From positions 1 through 64,000 of the forward strand of contig JBILTF010000002.1 in assembly GCA_044371675.1 (NCBI GenBank): a stretch of 64,000 nt of DNA, given 5' to 3'. A program made the translations under genes and the position numbers. The notes below the pieces were generated by a model. It saw only the letters and a program-made list of their open reading frames with translations. It ran no database searches and was not told the origin of the DNA. Below are positions 1 to 8,897 of the stretch, piece after piece (position 1 is the first letter of the stretch; each line of letters begins with the position of its first letter). This stretch comes from CAIZGX01 sp044371675. Its GTDB lineage: Bacteria; Bacteroidota; Bacteroidia; Flavobacteriales_D; Sanyastnellaceae.

Positions 1-294
1 ACAGATGTAAATCTTCAAAACTTGGGAGCAGATGAATGCTATATTTTCCTTCGTGCCTTCACTGGAACATTTACTTTCTTCGATGTGGTGCCTGTAGCCA
101 ACGTTACTTCAACTCCATCATTGAATATGACTGAAATTGCTCCAGGTAAATTCAGAATAACATTTATTCCTGAAGATTTCATGCCTATACCTGCTGAATC
201 TTCTATTACGAAAATTGGTTTTTATATTGTTAAGGTCGGTTACACACCGAACCCTCCAGCCTACCAGTACTACTATCCACTTAATTGTGAGTAA
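1..294 (+). CDS. C-terminal end of an unidentified, probably extracellular protein (5' partial)
   Basis: The reading frame is open from base 1 to a TAA at 292-294, so this is the last 97 residues of a gene that begins outside the window. The segment is rich in Thr, Pro and aromatic residues and alternates in a beta-sheet-like way, with a run 'ITFIPEDFMPIPAESSITKIGFYI'-like in layout (about residues 54-78). From memory this resembles the small beta-sandwich modules in Bacteroidota surface carbohydrate-binding or amylase-associated proteins, but I cannot name the family. No C-terminal sorting signal or membrane segment is visible. A strong hairpin terminator follows at once. Function unknown. 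Confidence 0.6.
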   Translation, partial: TDVNLQNLGADECYIFLRAFTGTFTFFDVVPVANVTSTPSLNMTEIAPGKFRITFIPEDFMPIPAESSITKIGFYIVKVGYTPNPPAYQYYYPLNCE

Positions 295-310
295 AAATCT
301 TATACTATTA

Positions 311-344
311 AAAAGAGGTGAAAGAGATTTCTCCTCTTTTTTTT
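311..344 (+). terminator. Rho-independent terminator behind the partial gene
   Basis: An AAAAGAGG / CCTCTTTT stem (311-318 with 333-340) continues, after one T-T mismatch, into GAAA / TTTC with a GAGA loop and runs into eight T. A GTG at 318 that would extend the next gene lies inside this hairpin, which argues for the ATG at 360 as its start. Confidence 0.85.
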
Positions 345-359
345 GATTACATTCGAATC

Positions 360-1106
360 ATGAAAAATATTTTAAACGAACGAGTATTTGCATCCTTTGC
401 TATCGGAATTTGCGTAATCTTTTCTGCTTATGTTTTTATGAAGGGTTATGGCAATCGCAATGGAAAAGAGAATGTTATTCATGTAACTGGAATGGGTAGT
501 CGCAATTTCGATTCAGATTTAATCGTTTGGCGCGGTTCATTTTCCAAAACAAGTATCGATTTGGCTGCGGCTTCTGCTGCGTTAGAATCTGATCGCAACA
601 CCATTAAAAACTATTTGACAGGGAAAGGAATTCAAGAAAGTGAAATTGTTTTTTCTGCAATGGAAATAAATAAGAACTACGACGATGTTAGAAATTCAGA
701 CGGTGACATTATTGGATCTGTTCTAACTGGATATAGCTTATCTCAAATGGTGACAATTGAATCTTCAGAAGTTTCTAAAGTTGAACAAATCTCTCGTGAA
801 GTCACAGAACTTATAGCCTCTGGTGTTGAGTTTTATTCTGAAAATCCAGAGTTCTATTATACCAAATTGGCTGAATTAAAAATCGAAATGGTATCTGAAG
901 CAACTTCAGACGCTCGTTTACGCGCTGAAAAAATTGCTCAATCATCAGGAGGAGATTTAGGGGACCTTCAGAGCGCAGAGATGGGCATCTTTCAAATTGT
1001 GGGTCAGAATAGCGATGAAGATTATTCATGGGGCGGTGCGTTCAATACTTCTTCTAGAAGAAAGACAGCGTCGATCACCATGCAACTGAATTTTCAGATA
1101 GATTAA
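360..1106 (+). CDS. SIMPL domain-containing (DUF541) membrane-anchored protein
   Basis: The protein has 248 residues: a single hydrophobic segment at about 9-27 followed by a periplasmic SIMPL domain. The pattern fits the family: 'HVTGMGSRNFDSDLIVW' near residue 40, a central 'LTGYSLSQMVTIES' strand, and a C-terminal segment in which an alpha helix rich in Ala and Arg (DARLRAEKIAQ) precedes the last strands. SIMPL proteins (the BP26 / YggE group) are oligomeric envelope proteins without an agreed biochemical role. I use the ATG at 360 because the upstream GTG at 318 is within a terminator; a TACATTCG box ends 4 nt before this ATG. It has its own transcription unit. Confidence 0.85.
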   Translation: MKNILNERVFASFAIGICVIFSAYVFMKGYGNRNGKENVIHVTGMGSRNFDSDLIVWRGSFSKTSIDLAAASAALESDRNTIKNYLTGKGIQESEIVFSAMEINKNYDDVRNSDGDIIGSVLTGYSLSQMVTIESSEVSKVEQISREVTELIASGVEFYSENPEFYYTKLAELKIEMVSEATSDARLRAEKIAQSSGGDLGDLQSAEMGIFQIVGQNSDEDYSWGGAFNTSSRRKTASITMQLNFQID

Positions 1107-1192
1107 CATTGAAATGTTTATCTATTTCAGAAAACTTTTTAAGAAATATATCTTTAGCCGTATTTTCGCCGTCTAACTAAACGCACATTACA

Positions 1193-2737
1193 TTGAACAC
1201 ACTTGCATTTACCGCAATTTGTCTTTACGGTTTCTTTTTATTATTTATATTCCTCTACTCTTTGGTTCAATTGAATCTAGCTATTCAATTCGTGAAAAAG
1301 AATAAGCGTAAACGTGAAATGCCTGTTATAGCTGAAGACGATTTTCCATATGTCACTGTGCAGCTGCCCGTTTTTAACGAGATGTACGTAATTGAGCGTT
1401 TAATCAATGCTGTTTGTGAATTCGATTATCCGAAGAACAAATTAGAGATACAAGTATTGGATGACGGAAACGATGAGTCTGTTGAGATCGCTGCCAAGTT
1501 AATTGTTGAAAAGCAAAAACTAGGAATTGACATTCAACATATTCGAAGAACAGATCGTCAAGGTTTTAAAGCCGGTGCATTATCTTATGGTTTAGATATT
1601 TCTAAAGGAGAGTTCACAGCAATCTTTGATGCTGACTTCGTTCCGAGAAAAGACTTTTTACGTCAAACCATTCCATTCTTCTATGCAGGAGAAAAGATTG
1701 CGGTTGTTCAAACGCGCTGGGAACACTTGAATGAGGATTATTCTTTGCTCACACGTTTGCAAGCTTTTGGATTGGATGCACACTTTACGGTAGAGCAAAT
1801 TGGTCGTAACTATTCAAGTCATTACATCAACTTCAACGGTACTGCCGGTGTTTGGAGAAAAGAGGCAATTTATGATGCGGGCGGATGGCAAAGTGATACC
1901 ATTACTGAAGATTTAGATTTAAGTTACAGGGCACAATTGTGCGGTTGGAATTTCATTTATCTTCCTGCTATAGGTTCTCCGTCTGAGTTGCCCGCTGAAA
2001 TGAATGCATTGAAGGCACAACAATTCCGTTGGACGAAAGGTGCCGCAGAATGTACGCGGAAGAATTTAGGCAAAGTATTGCGTGCGAAAGACATGGGCTT
2101 TGCTCATAAGGTGCATGCAAGTTTTCACTTGATGAACTCAGTGGTTTTCTTAAGTATTTTAGGAACTTCTATCTTAAGTATGCCAATGTTATTCATTAAG
2201 CACTATTTCGATGGATGGCATTATTTCAACGGAGAGTTATTGAATGATTATTCGGTTTATTTCGCCGTGGCATCGGCATTCTTAGTGAGTTTCTTCATTT
2301 TAGGGTTTTTCTATTGGGTTTCTCGTCCACCCATGCCCTTCTTCCAAAAATTCGGACGCTTTGTTGTTGACTTCCCATTGTTCTTAGCTGTTTCTATGGG
2401 ACTTTCATTGCACAACGCTGTCGCAGTTATTGAAGGACTAACAGGCAAGAAATCGGCTTTCGTTCGCACACCAAAGTTTGCGATTAGCACGGGTAAGAAA
2501 GGAACTTGGACTGATAAGAAATACCGTGCTCCGAAGATTTCACCATTGACCATTCTTGAATTTATCTTGTTGTTGTATTTCGCAAGTGGATTGGTTTGGC
2601 CATTCATTTTGAGATTCTCTGAAAAAGATGGAGCAACACGATTGACTGATTTTGGATTGATGCCTTTTCACTTAATGTTGACAATAGGATATTTTTACGT
2701 CACATACTACAGTGTGAAGCACGCAAGAACCAATTAA
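1193..2737 (+). CDS. Family 2 membrane glycosyltransferase (cellulose-synthase-like)
   Basis: A 514-residue processive-type GT2 enzyme. One membrane helix (about 5-30) precedes the catalytic domain, which shows the substrate-binding DD at 90-91, the DAD metal motif at 146-148, the catalytic TED at 238-240 and QQFRW at 276-280. Four or so further membrane helices follow (about 310-335, 355-385, 395-415, 450-475 and 490-510). Such enzymes move a sugar from a nucleotide donor onto a lipid or growing polysaccharide at the inner membrane; the exact product cannot be read from sequence. The start is TTG: an in-frame TAA lies at 1178-1180 and the next ATG would remove the first helix. It is followed by a strong terminator. 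Confidence 0.85.
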   Translation: MNTLAFTAICLYGFFLLFIFLYSLVQLNLAIQFVKKNKRKREMPVIAEDDFPYVTVQLPVFNEMYVIERLINAVCEFDYPKNKLEIQVLDDGNDESVEIAAKLIVEKQKLGIDIQHIRRTDRQGFKAGALSYGLDISKGEFTAIFDADFVPRKDFLRQTIPFFYAGEKIAVVQTRWEHLNEDYSLLTRLQAFGLDAHFTVEQIGRNYSSHYINFNGTAGVWRKEAIYDAGGWQSDTITEDLDLSYRAQLCGWNFIYLPAIGSPSELPAEMNALKAQQFRWTKGAAECTRKNLGKVLRAKDMGFAHKVHASFHLMNSVVFLSILGTSILSMPMLFIKHYFDGWHYFNGELLNDYSVYFAVASAFLVSFFILGFFYWVSRPPMPFFQKFGRFVVDFPLFLAVSMGLSLHNAVAVIEGLTGKKSAFVRTPKFAISTGKKGTWTDKKYRAPKISPLTILEFILLLYFASGLVWPFILRFSEKDGATRLTDFGLMPFHLMLTIGYFYVTYYSVKHARTN

Positions 2738-2764
2738 GAATCATTTTTTTTAAGCACTAATGTT

Positions 2765-2798
2765 AAAGAGCTCGGCCTGTGCCGAGCTTTTATTTTTA
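2765..2798 (+). terminator. Rho-independent terminator of the glycosyltransferase
   Basis: Perfect 8-bp stem AGCTCGGC (2769-2776) with GCCGAGCT (2781-2788), loop CTGT, then a T-rich tract. It sits inside the longest possible open frame of the next gene and so excludes a start at 2760. Confidence 0.92.
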
Positions 2799-2822
2799 TA
2801 TTGCACTTCAGATTTTACTATT

Positions 2823-4817
2823 ATGAAGAGCATTTACTTGTTTGTTTTTATTTTGTTCTCTGCCGTGTCATTAGCTCAACCATGTGTGGGTGGAATGGCC
2901 GGGATTTATCCTTGCGACAACGTAGATCTCCTTTCCTACATGTCACTTGAAGACATTGGAGCCAATCCAAATAATGACAATACAAGTGACATTTGGGGAT
3001 GGGTTAGTCCTGCAACTGGAAAGGAATACGCACTCGTTGCAGTTTCAAACGGATTGGCTTTTGTAGATATTTCCAATCCAGAAGCTCCGGTTTATTTGGG
3101 AACCCTTCCAACACATACGACCAATAGTTTATGGAGAGACGTTGAAACAATGGATAACTATTGTTTTGTTGGAAGTGAAGCAGGCGCACATGGGCTTCAA
3201 GTATTTGATTTATTGCAATTAGACAATGTTACAACTCCGACTTCATTTATTGAAACTGCCTACTACGGTGGGTTTGGAAATTCACATACTATAGCTCTTG
3301 ATCCTGTAAGCAAAATTTTGATGGCTATGGGATCAAATACTTTTAACGGGGGTCCGCATTTAGTTGATATTTCAAATCCCCTTCAACCTATTCTTGTCGG
3401 CGGATACCAAGATGCGGGTTATACGCATGATGGAAATATTCTTACATACTATGGCCCAGATGTCAATCACCAAGGCGATGTTATAGTTGTTGCCTGTAAT
3501 GGCAGTAGTGGCTTTGGCGTTGTTACTTTGAATGTGACTGATCCGACGGATATTTTATTTTTAGATAATTACGAATATCCTGAAAGAGGTTACACTCACC
3601 AAGGTTGGTTCACAAAGGACATGGCTCATTATTTAATAGACGATGAGTTGGACGAGCAGAACTTGGGAACTACAACACGTACGCATATTTTCAATTTCGC
3701 GGATCTAGACAATATTGGTTATATGAATTATTATGTAGGTTCTAGCACTGCAATAGACCATAATCTTTATGTAAAGGATCAGTTTGTCTACGAGAGTAAT
3801 TACCGCAGTGGTGTTCGTATTCTAGATGCTTCAAGAGTTAGCACAGGGGTATTGAATGAAGTTGGATATTTCGATTTATTTCCCATCAACGACCTTCCTC
3901 AATTCAGCGGAACATGGAGCAATTATCCTTTCCTACCGAGTGGTGTAAATTTAGCAACAAGCATGTACGATGGTTTCTTCGTTCTTCGTCCAACACTTCT
4001 CTATTTGCAAAGCAACAATTTGAATGCATGCGGACAATCTGCCGATACCCTTCAACTTAAAATAAACGCTGATTTACAATTTCCGCTAACTGCTAACATT
4101 ACAGGAATACCTGGATTTCCGGTTTTCAGCGGAGTGAATATTGGGACCACAGGGAATTACAACATTGTAATTTCTGATTTAGGAACGGTTCCAACTGGAA
4201 ACTACAACTGCACCCTTCAATTGCTAACTACTTTCGGAGAGTCCTATGATTTGTTCTTTAAAATAACAATTGGCACTCCTCCACCCGCTCCAGTTTTGTT
4301 GTCGGTTCCTTCTACTATTCAATACAACGCAATGGATTACCAATTCAATTGGACAGCAATGCCGGGGGCAACTTCTTATTTGTTTGAACTTGCTGAAAAC
4401 GACAATACTTTCGGAACGGTATTGTACAGTTCTACAGTCACTTCTAACTTCGTTGTGTTACCTGCAAACTTTTCATTTATGGAAGGAAACACCTATTCAT
4501 GGCGTGTTACGGCAATAAATGGTTGCGGTTCTTCGGCTTATTCAAATGCTGAAGATTTTCAATGGATTCCAGCTGGTGTGAATGAAATCGCTGAACGTGA
4601 ATTCATAGTTTATCCCAATCCAGCTGAGAACGAAGTATTCATTCAAAACTTCCAACCTGGAAAAAGTTTGGTGAATATTTACAATTCGACGGGACAACTA
4701 GTGTTGACTTCAATCTTCAATCAGCCGGGTGTTCATACACTTTCAGTAGTTGATCTTTCTTCTGGAATATACACGATTCAAGTTGGAAGAATTACGAAGC
4801 GTTTATTGATTAAATAA
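2823..4817 (+). CDS. Choice-of-anchor B family secreted protein with T9SS type A sorting domain
   Basis: 664 residues. A signal peptide (about 1-18, MKSIYLFVF... to SLAQ) is followed by repeats of the LVIVD / choice-of-anchor B kind: 'SDIWGW' with 'TGKEYALVAVSNGLAFVDIS' near the start, and repeated 'VDISNP..P..' strands that suggest a beta-propeller. Residues of about 500-590 look like a fibronectin/Ig-type module. The C-terminus has the T9SS type A pattern (VYPNPAENEVFI, then a 'NIYNSTGQLV' strand and 'LSSGIYTIQV' before the final basic end), so the protein should be exported by the type IX system and attached to the surface. The start at 2823 gives an intact signal peptide; the frame extends upstream only into a terminator. 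Ligand or role unknown. Confidence 0.88.
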   Translation: MKSIYLFVFILFSAVSLAQPCVGGMAGIYPCDNVDLLSYMSLEDIGANPNNDNTSDIWGWVSPATGKEYALVAVSNGLAFVDISNPEAPVYLGTLPTHTTNSLWRDVETMDNYCFVGSEAGAHGLQVFDLLQLDNVTTPTSFIETAYYGGFGNSHTIALDPVSKILMAMGSNTFNGGPHLVDISNPLQPILVGGYQDAGYTHDGNILTYYGPDVNHQGDVIVVACNGSSGFGVVTLNVTDPTDILFLDNYEYPERGYTHQGWFTKDMAHYLIDDELDEQNLGTTTRTHIFNFADLDNIGYMNYYVGSSTAIDHNLYVKDQFVYESNYRSGVRILDASRVSTGVLNEVGYFDLFPINDLPQFSGTWSNYPFLPSGVNLATSMYDGFFVLRPTLLYLQSNNLNACGQSADTLQLKINADLQFPLTANITGIPGFPVFSGVNIGTTGNYNIVISDLGTVPTGNYNCTLQLLTTFGESYDLFFKITIGTPPPAPVLLSVPSTIQYNAMDYQFNWTAMPGATSYLFELAENDNTFGTVLYSSTVTSNFVVLPANFSFMEGNTYSWRVTAINGCGSSAYSNAEDFQWIPAGVNEIAEREFIVYPNPAENEVFIQNFQPGKSLVNIYNSTGQLVLTSIFNQPGVHTLSVVDLSSGIYTIQVGRITKRLLIK

Positions 4818-4823
4818 TTGAAA

Positions 4824-6215
4824 TTAGTCTGGGAATATTTTTCCTGGATTTAATATTCCATTTGGATCAAAGGCTTCTTTTATTTTCTTCATGAGGTTCA
4901 ATTGAACTTCGTTGAAGGCAATGTCCATGTAGTTCTTTTGCACCCAACCAATTCCGTGTTCACCGCTAAGGGTTCCACCGAGAGAAACAGTTAATTCGAA
5001 AATCTCACGAATGGCTTTTGGAAGTGTATTGTCCCATTGTTCATCTGACATTTCATCTTTCAGAATATTAATATGAAGGTTTCCATCTCCGGCATGCCCG
5101 TAGCAAACGGAGCGGAATCCGTAGCGTTTTCCAATGGCTTTTACTTCACGAAGTAAATTCGGAAGTTCGAAGCGAGGAACAACGGTGTCCTCCTCCTTGT
5201 ATATGGAATGTGACTTCACTGCTTCACCAACTTTTCTTCGAATCTTCCACAGGACTTCTTTCTGATTGTGGTCTTCTGCGAAGAGTATTTCTCCGCACTC
5301 GTGTTCCATGAGCACGTTTGAAATGGTTTCACAATCGAGCATGAGTGATTCAACATTTGAACCGTCCACTTCAATCAGTAAATGTGCTTCTACTCCGTCT
5401 AAATTTACGTGTGCATCTGGTACATGCTGAAGCGTATATTCAATTGCTTCGCGTTCCATGAATTCCATAGCACTTGGTGTAATGCCTGCACGAAACACTG
5501 CACTTACAGCTTCACAGGCCTTCTCTGCAGAGGCGAATGGGGCCAACAAAAGCAAATTGTGTTTTGGCAGGGGAAGTAATTTCAGAACTGCTTTCGTAAT
5601 AATTCCAAGCGTGCCTTCACTTCCAACCATGAGTTGAGTAAGGTTGTATCCCGTTGCGTTTTTCAACGTGTTAGCACCGGTCCAAATGATTTCACCGTTA
5701 GCCAATACGACTTCAAGATTTAAAACGAAATCTTTTGTTACTCCGTATTTTACAGCGTGTGGACCGCCGCTGTTTTCGGCTAAGTTTCCACCTATCCAAC
5801 AGCTTCCTCTACTTGCCGGATCTGGCGCGTAGTAAAGGCCTTGCTTCGCACATTCCTCTTGAAGCACTTGGGTTATAACCGCAGGCTCTGTATGCACCTG
5901 TCCGTTATCAATATCTATTTTCAAAATTTTATTGAAACGCTCCATTGAAAGAGCAACACCCTTTCGAACGCATAACGCTCCTCCGCTTAATCCGGTTTGA
6001 GCACCGATGGCAGTGACCGGAATCCGTTGTGCGTTACAATGTTTTAATATAAGCGCGACCTCTTCTCTATTAGCCGGTTTCAGAACTACGTCGGAAGGAA
6101 AGCTTAAATTCTCCGTTTCGTCCTTGCCGTATTTCAAGCGCGTCTCTTCGTCCGTAAAAACGTGCTCTTGACCAATAGTCAATTCAAAAAAATCTATATC
6201 CGAACGAGTTATCAT
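4824..6215 (-). CDS. FAD-linked oxidase, GlcD / D-2-hydroxyacid dehydrogenase family
   Basis: 463 residues, normal for the GlcD/D-lactate dehydrogenase family. The PCMH-type FAD domain (about 35-215) carries TGLSGGA, the 'PDPASRGSCWIGGNLAENSGG' region and GSEGTLGIIT; the C-terminal FAD-linked oxidase domain has YGHAGDGNLHINIL and SGEHGIGWVQK. These enzymes oxidise a D-2-hydroxy acid such as D-lactate or glycolate and pass electrons to quinone or a flavoprotein partner. No GlcE or GlcF neighbours are present, which favours a single-subunit dehydrogenase. Substrate not determinable here. It ends 6 bp from the convergent choice-of-anchor B gene. Confidence 0.9.
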   Translation of the reverse strand: MITRSDIDFFELTIGQEHVFTDEETRLKYGKDETENLSFPSDVVLKPANREEVALILKHCNAQRIPVTAIGAQTGLSGGALCVRKGVALSMERFNKILKIDIDNGQVHTEPAVITQVLQEECAKQGLYYAPDPASRGSCWIGGNLAENSGGPHAVKYGVTKDFVLNLEVVLANGEIIWTGANTLKNATGYNLTQLMVGSEGTLGIITKAVLKLLPLPKHNLLLLAPFASAEKACEAVSAVFRAGITPSAMEFMEREAIEYTLQHVPDAHVNLDGVEAHLLIEVDGSNVESLMLDCETISNVLMEHECGEILFAEDHNQKEVLWKIRRKVGEAVKSHSIYKEEDTVVPRFELPNLLREVKAIGKRYGFRSVCYGHAGDGNLHINILKDEMSDEQWDNTLPKAIREIFELTVSLGGTLSGEHGIGWVQKNYMDIAFNEVQLNLMKKIKEAFDPNGILNPGKIFPD

Positions 6216-6386
6216 TTTCTTTTCTTTATTTCACAAATCTCAGTGAATACTGCGCTTTCATTACGAAAATTTACAATGGTCTTTCAACAAAATAATTCAC
6301 TTTTTAACAATACACATATTATTGTACTGATTTTGCATTTGAGAGGAAGAAATCTTTTTATATTGGTCGAAACAAAAATTAGAATT

Positions 6387-6671
6387 ATGAAAAAATTTAT
6401 GATCCCAGCAGTTGCTCTTGCAATGTTCATGGCATCTTGCGGTGGTGTAAAGTCGGATGCGAAGACTATCTGTGATATGATGAACAAAATGGTTGAAGCT
6501 CAAAAGGCAAACGACACAGCTAAAATTGAAGCTCTTCAAAAAGAGTATGAGCCTCAAATGGACGACTTGCAAAAGAAATATCCAAAAGGAAGCGAAGAAG
6601 AAAAAGAGTTAGAAGCTCTTGTGAAGCCATGTATGGAAGAAGCAATGAAAGCTGCAATGGGAGGAAACTAA
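6387..6671 (+). CDS. Small acidic/basic helical lipoprotein
   Basis: 94 residues. A lipoprotein signal ends in MASC with the acylated Cys at 18; the mature part is one long charged helix, rich in Glu and Lys with Met spaced through it (DMMNKMVEAQ, later EALVKPCMEEAMKAAM), and has two further Cys (about 28 and 83) that could form a disulfide. The frame is open further upstream but that part has no signal and would bury the lipobox, so the ATG at 6387 is chosen. No family recognised. A bidirectional terminator follows. Confidence 0.75.
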   Translation: MKKFMIPAVALAMFMASCGGVKSDAKTICDMMNKMVEAQKANDTAKIEALQKEYEPQMDDLQKKYPKGSEEEKELEALVKPCMEEAMKAAMGGN

Positions 6672-6691
6672 TTTCTCCTCTTCTTTAAAAT

Positions 6692-6721
6692 AAAAAAAGG
6701 TCTCGAGTGAGACCTTTTTTT
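6692..6721. terminator. Bidirectional terminator between convergent lipoprotein genes
   Basis: AAAAAAGGTCTC (6692-6703) pairs perfectly with GAGACCTTTTTT (6708-6719), loop GAGT. It is flanked by A on one side and T on the other, so it can end transcription from either direction. Confidence 0.9.
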
Positions 6722-7633
6722 TTATTTCTTATCGTTTATAATGATATTTCCTGTTGGAAGTTTAACCTCATTAGCATTGTCATAAATAACTTCAGCAGTA
6801 ACACTTGAAAATTCAGAGCCCAATAGCTTCCATCCCTCCGCATTCAATTCCCAAGAATCTATTTTCGCATAATCATTCCCCTTGGAACTTAAAGCAACCA
6901 ATTGAACTTCCACCTTTCCTCCCTTGTTAAAGAAAAACAACGATTTCATAGGCATCTTATCGTCAATGGGAGGAGCTTCTTTTATCTCATTATTCGTTGA
7001 AGGTGGCTCTGGGAAATACAATTCCTGCAGTTTAACTATTTCTTCCTGACTGAAATTTAGTGATCTCACCAACTGAGGGGACTCATATTTTCCTGAGTAG
7101 TAACTGAGCAATGCTTTGTATTCCGGGGTGAGTGTATTAATAAAAAGCTGATCTATGATGAGTTCATTCGCATTCACCAATTGGTATACGATTGACTTGT
7201 TGTTAGACCACATTTTCATGCGATTCTTCAATATTGCGGAGCCGGAAATACTTACCACTTTTGTTGAACGATTCATGTAAGTGACTCCTCCTTCTAAATT
7301 CATTTCCAATAAATCAGCTGATTTGATCTGAATAGCAAATGTGTTCGTGCTGTCAGCACATTTCAAATTCAAAACATCCCAATTCTCGTTTGGATTGTAA
7401 TTTCCTAAATAGGTTTTCGCATCTCCACCAAGAACGCGGGTTCTTAAATAGAAGCTGCTGTCGGCATACAAAGCCAATGAATAAATAGTTCCAGAATTCT
7501 GATTCCATAACGTATCGTCGAAATCGCCAATTAACTCAGTACTTCTTGAAGGTACTGGAACTTTCTTCTCCTCACATGAACTTAGCGCCAATGCAACAAT
7601 ACTGGCAAAAAGCAATCCTTTCATATTATTCAT
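6722..7633 (-). CDS. Lipoprotein of unknown function
   Basis: 303 residues from the ATG at 7633 (300 if the ATG at 7624 is used). The signal ends LALSSC with the lipid-bearing Cys followed by EEKK, typical of Bacteroidota lipoproteins that may reach the outer membrane or surface. The rest is a mainly beta soluble domain without a motif I recognise; a Pro/Glu-rich insert lies at about 215-235. An ATG at 7657 exists but a TACTTTTG promoter box (7638-7645) lies downstream of it, so transcripts should start at or near 7633. It is divergent from the acyltransferase gene. Confidence 0.75.
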   Translation of the reverse strand: MNNMKGLLFASIVALALSSCEEKKVPVPSRSTELIGDFDDTLWNQNSGTIYSLALYADSSFYLRTRVLGGDAKTYLGNYNPNENWDVLNLKCADSTNTFAIQIKSADLLEMNLEGGVTYMNRSTKVVSISGSAILKNRMKMWSNNKSIVYQLVNANELIIDQLFINTLTPEYKALLSYYSGKYESPQLVRSLNFSQEEIVKLQELYFPEPPSTNNEIKEAPPIDDKMPMKSLFFFNKGGKVEVQLVALSSKGNDYAKIDSWELNAEGWKLLGSEFSSVTAEVIYDNANEVKLPTGNIIINDKK

Positions 7634-7637
7634 ATGC

Positions 7638-7645
7638 CAAAAGTA
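7638..7645 (-). promoter_or_regulatory. -7 promoter box TACTTTTG for the lipoprotein
   Basis: Exact match to TAnnTTTG, ending 4 nt before the ATG at 7633, which predicts a leaderless transcript. No good -33 TTTG is visible. Confidence 0.55.
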
Positions 7646-7699
7646 GACATTGTTCATATTTCCGCCAAGACTTTAAACGCTCAAAACTTATGTATTTCT

Positions 7700-7707
7700 T
7701 ACTTTTG
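7700..7707 (+). promoter_or_regulatory. -7 promoter box TACTTTTG for the acyltransferase
   Basis: Exact match to TAnnTTTG, 5 nt before the ATG at 7713; the transcript would begin at or next to the start codon. Confidence 0.55.
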
Positions 7708-7712
7708 CAACT

Positions 7713-8897
7713 ATGGAAGAGGCACAGATAGACGTTTTTAATTTCGATCCCATTCGTCCTTATAACGACGAAGAATTAAAAGCTGCCATCGAACGCATTT
7801 TAGAAGTCCCTGAATTTTATAAAATGCTCAAGTGGGTTTTTCCTGGATTAAGTCGTTCAGCAATTCAAAAAATGCTTCGTCAGGTGACTACTGTTGATGA
7901 ATTTCAGTCGGAAATATCAGGTCCTGCTTTCAAGATGGCCATTCAAACAACAACAAGTGGATTGTCTTTTACCAACTTCGAATCGTTAGATAAAACAAAA
8001 CCATACCTCTTCTTAAGCAATCACCGCGACATTATTCTCGACAGTGCAATATTGAATGTGAGTTTGCTTGAACAAGGCCACAAGACTACGCAGATAGCTA
8101 TTGGCGACAATCTACTGCGTCAGAAAGTGGTTGAAGACATCGTTCGTTCCAACAAGAACTTCATTGTGAATCGAAATGTAAACGCGAAAGAAATGTTCTA
8201 TTACAGCCTTCGCCTTTCCAATTACATTCGTCATACTTTAACTACCGATCAGACTTCAATTTGGATAGCCCAACGTGAAGGAAGAAGTAAAGACGGAGAT
8301 GACAGAACAGCGACCGGGTTGTTGAAGATGTTCGCAATGAGTTCCGATAACATTGAAGACGGCTTGCAGGCGTTGAGCATGATTCCTATGGCCGTGAGCT
8401 ATGAATACGATCCCTGTGATATGATGAAGACGAATGAGCTCATGCATTTAAAAGTGCTTGGTTCTTACGAAAAAAAATCGGGAGAGGATTTTCTTTCCAT
8501 GTTGAAAGGAATCACAGGACATAAAGGACGTGTGAATATTTCTATGGGCAATTCAATGAATGAACACATTGAACACATGCGTATCATTCAAAATAAAAAC
8601 GAGAAGTATCGTTATTTAACGCATGCCATAGACAATGAGATGCACCGTATTTTTCATCTTTGGCCTACGAATTACATTGCTTACGATTTATTGAATGGGA
8701 CGAAAGAGTACAAAGACCACTATTCGCAAATTCAGAAAATTGCTTTCAGCAATTACATTCGAGGCAATACCTTCAAATTAAGTCTACATCGCAAAAAGAC
8801 GAACCTTCCGAAAGAGAATTTCACGCAGATCGCGCGTGACATTATGCTTCAGATGTATGCGAATCCGGTGATAAATTTTCGGAATCTGTCGGCTTAA
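7713..8897 (+). CDS. Glycerol-phosphate acyltransferase-like protein (PlsC/PlsB superfamily)
   Basis: 394 residues. The catalytic block I reads SNHRDIILDS with His104; in the classical motif the Asp is five residues after the His, whereas here Asp residues stand at +2 and +6. The phosphate-binding block appears as 'IAQREGRSKDGDD' (about 185-200), the equivalent of FPEGTRS. These features fit a membrane-associated acyltransferase that acylates glycerol-3-phosphate or lysophosphatidate, or another lipid in Bacteroidota. No transmembrane helix is obvious. Its 3' end overlaps the convergent methyltransferase gene by 56 bp. Confidence 0.8.
   Translation: MEEAQIDVFNFDPIRPYNDEELKAAIERILEVPEFYKMLKWVFPGLSRSAIQKMLRQVTTVDEFQSEISGPAFKMAIQTTTSGLSFTNFESLDKTKPYLFLSNHRDIILDSAILNVSLLEQGHKTTQIAIGDNLLRQKVVEDIVRSNKNFIVNRNVNAKEMFYYSLRLSNYIRHTLTTDQTSIWIAQREGRSKDGDDRTATGLLKMFAMSSDNIEDGLQALSMIPMAVSYEYDPCDMMKTNELMHLKVLGSYEKKSGEDFLSMLKGITGHKGRVNISMGNSMNEHIEHMRIIQNKNEKYRYLTHAIDNEMHRIFHLWPTNYIAYDLLNGTKEYKDHYSQIQKIAFSNYIRGNTFKLSLHRKKTNLPKENFTQIARDIMLQMYANPVINFRNLSA

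Noticed and set aside
2760..2822. In-frame upstream extension of the choice-of-anchor B gene
   Set aside because: It contains the rho-independent terminator of the preceding gene and no signal peptide; the real start is 2823.
6162..6386. Upstream extension of the small lipoprotein frame
   Set aside because: It overlaps the oxidase gene start on the other strand and buries the lipobox signal.
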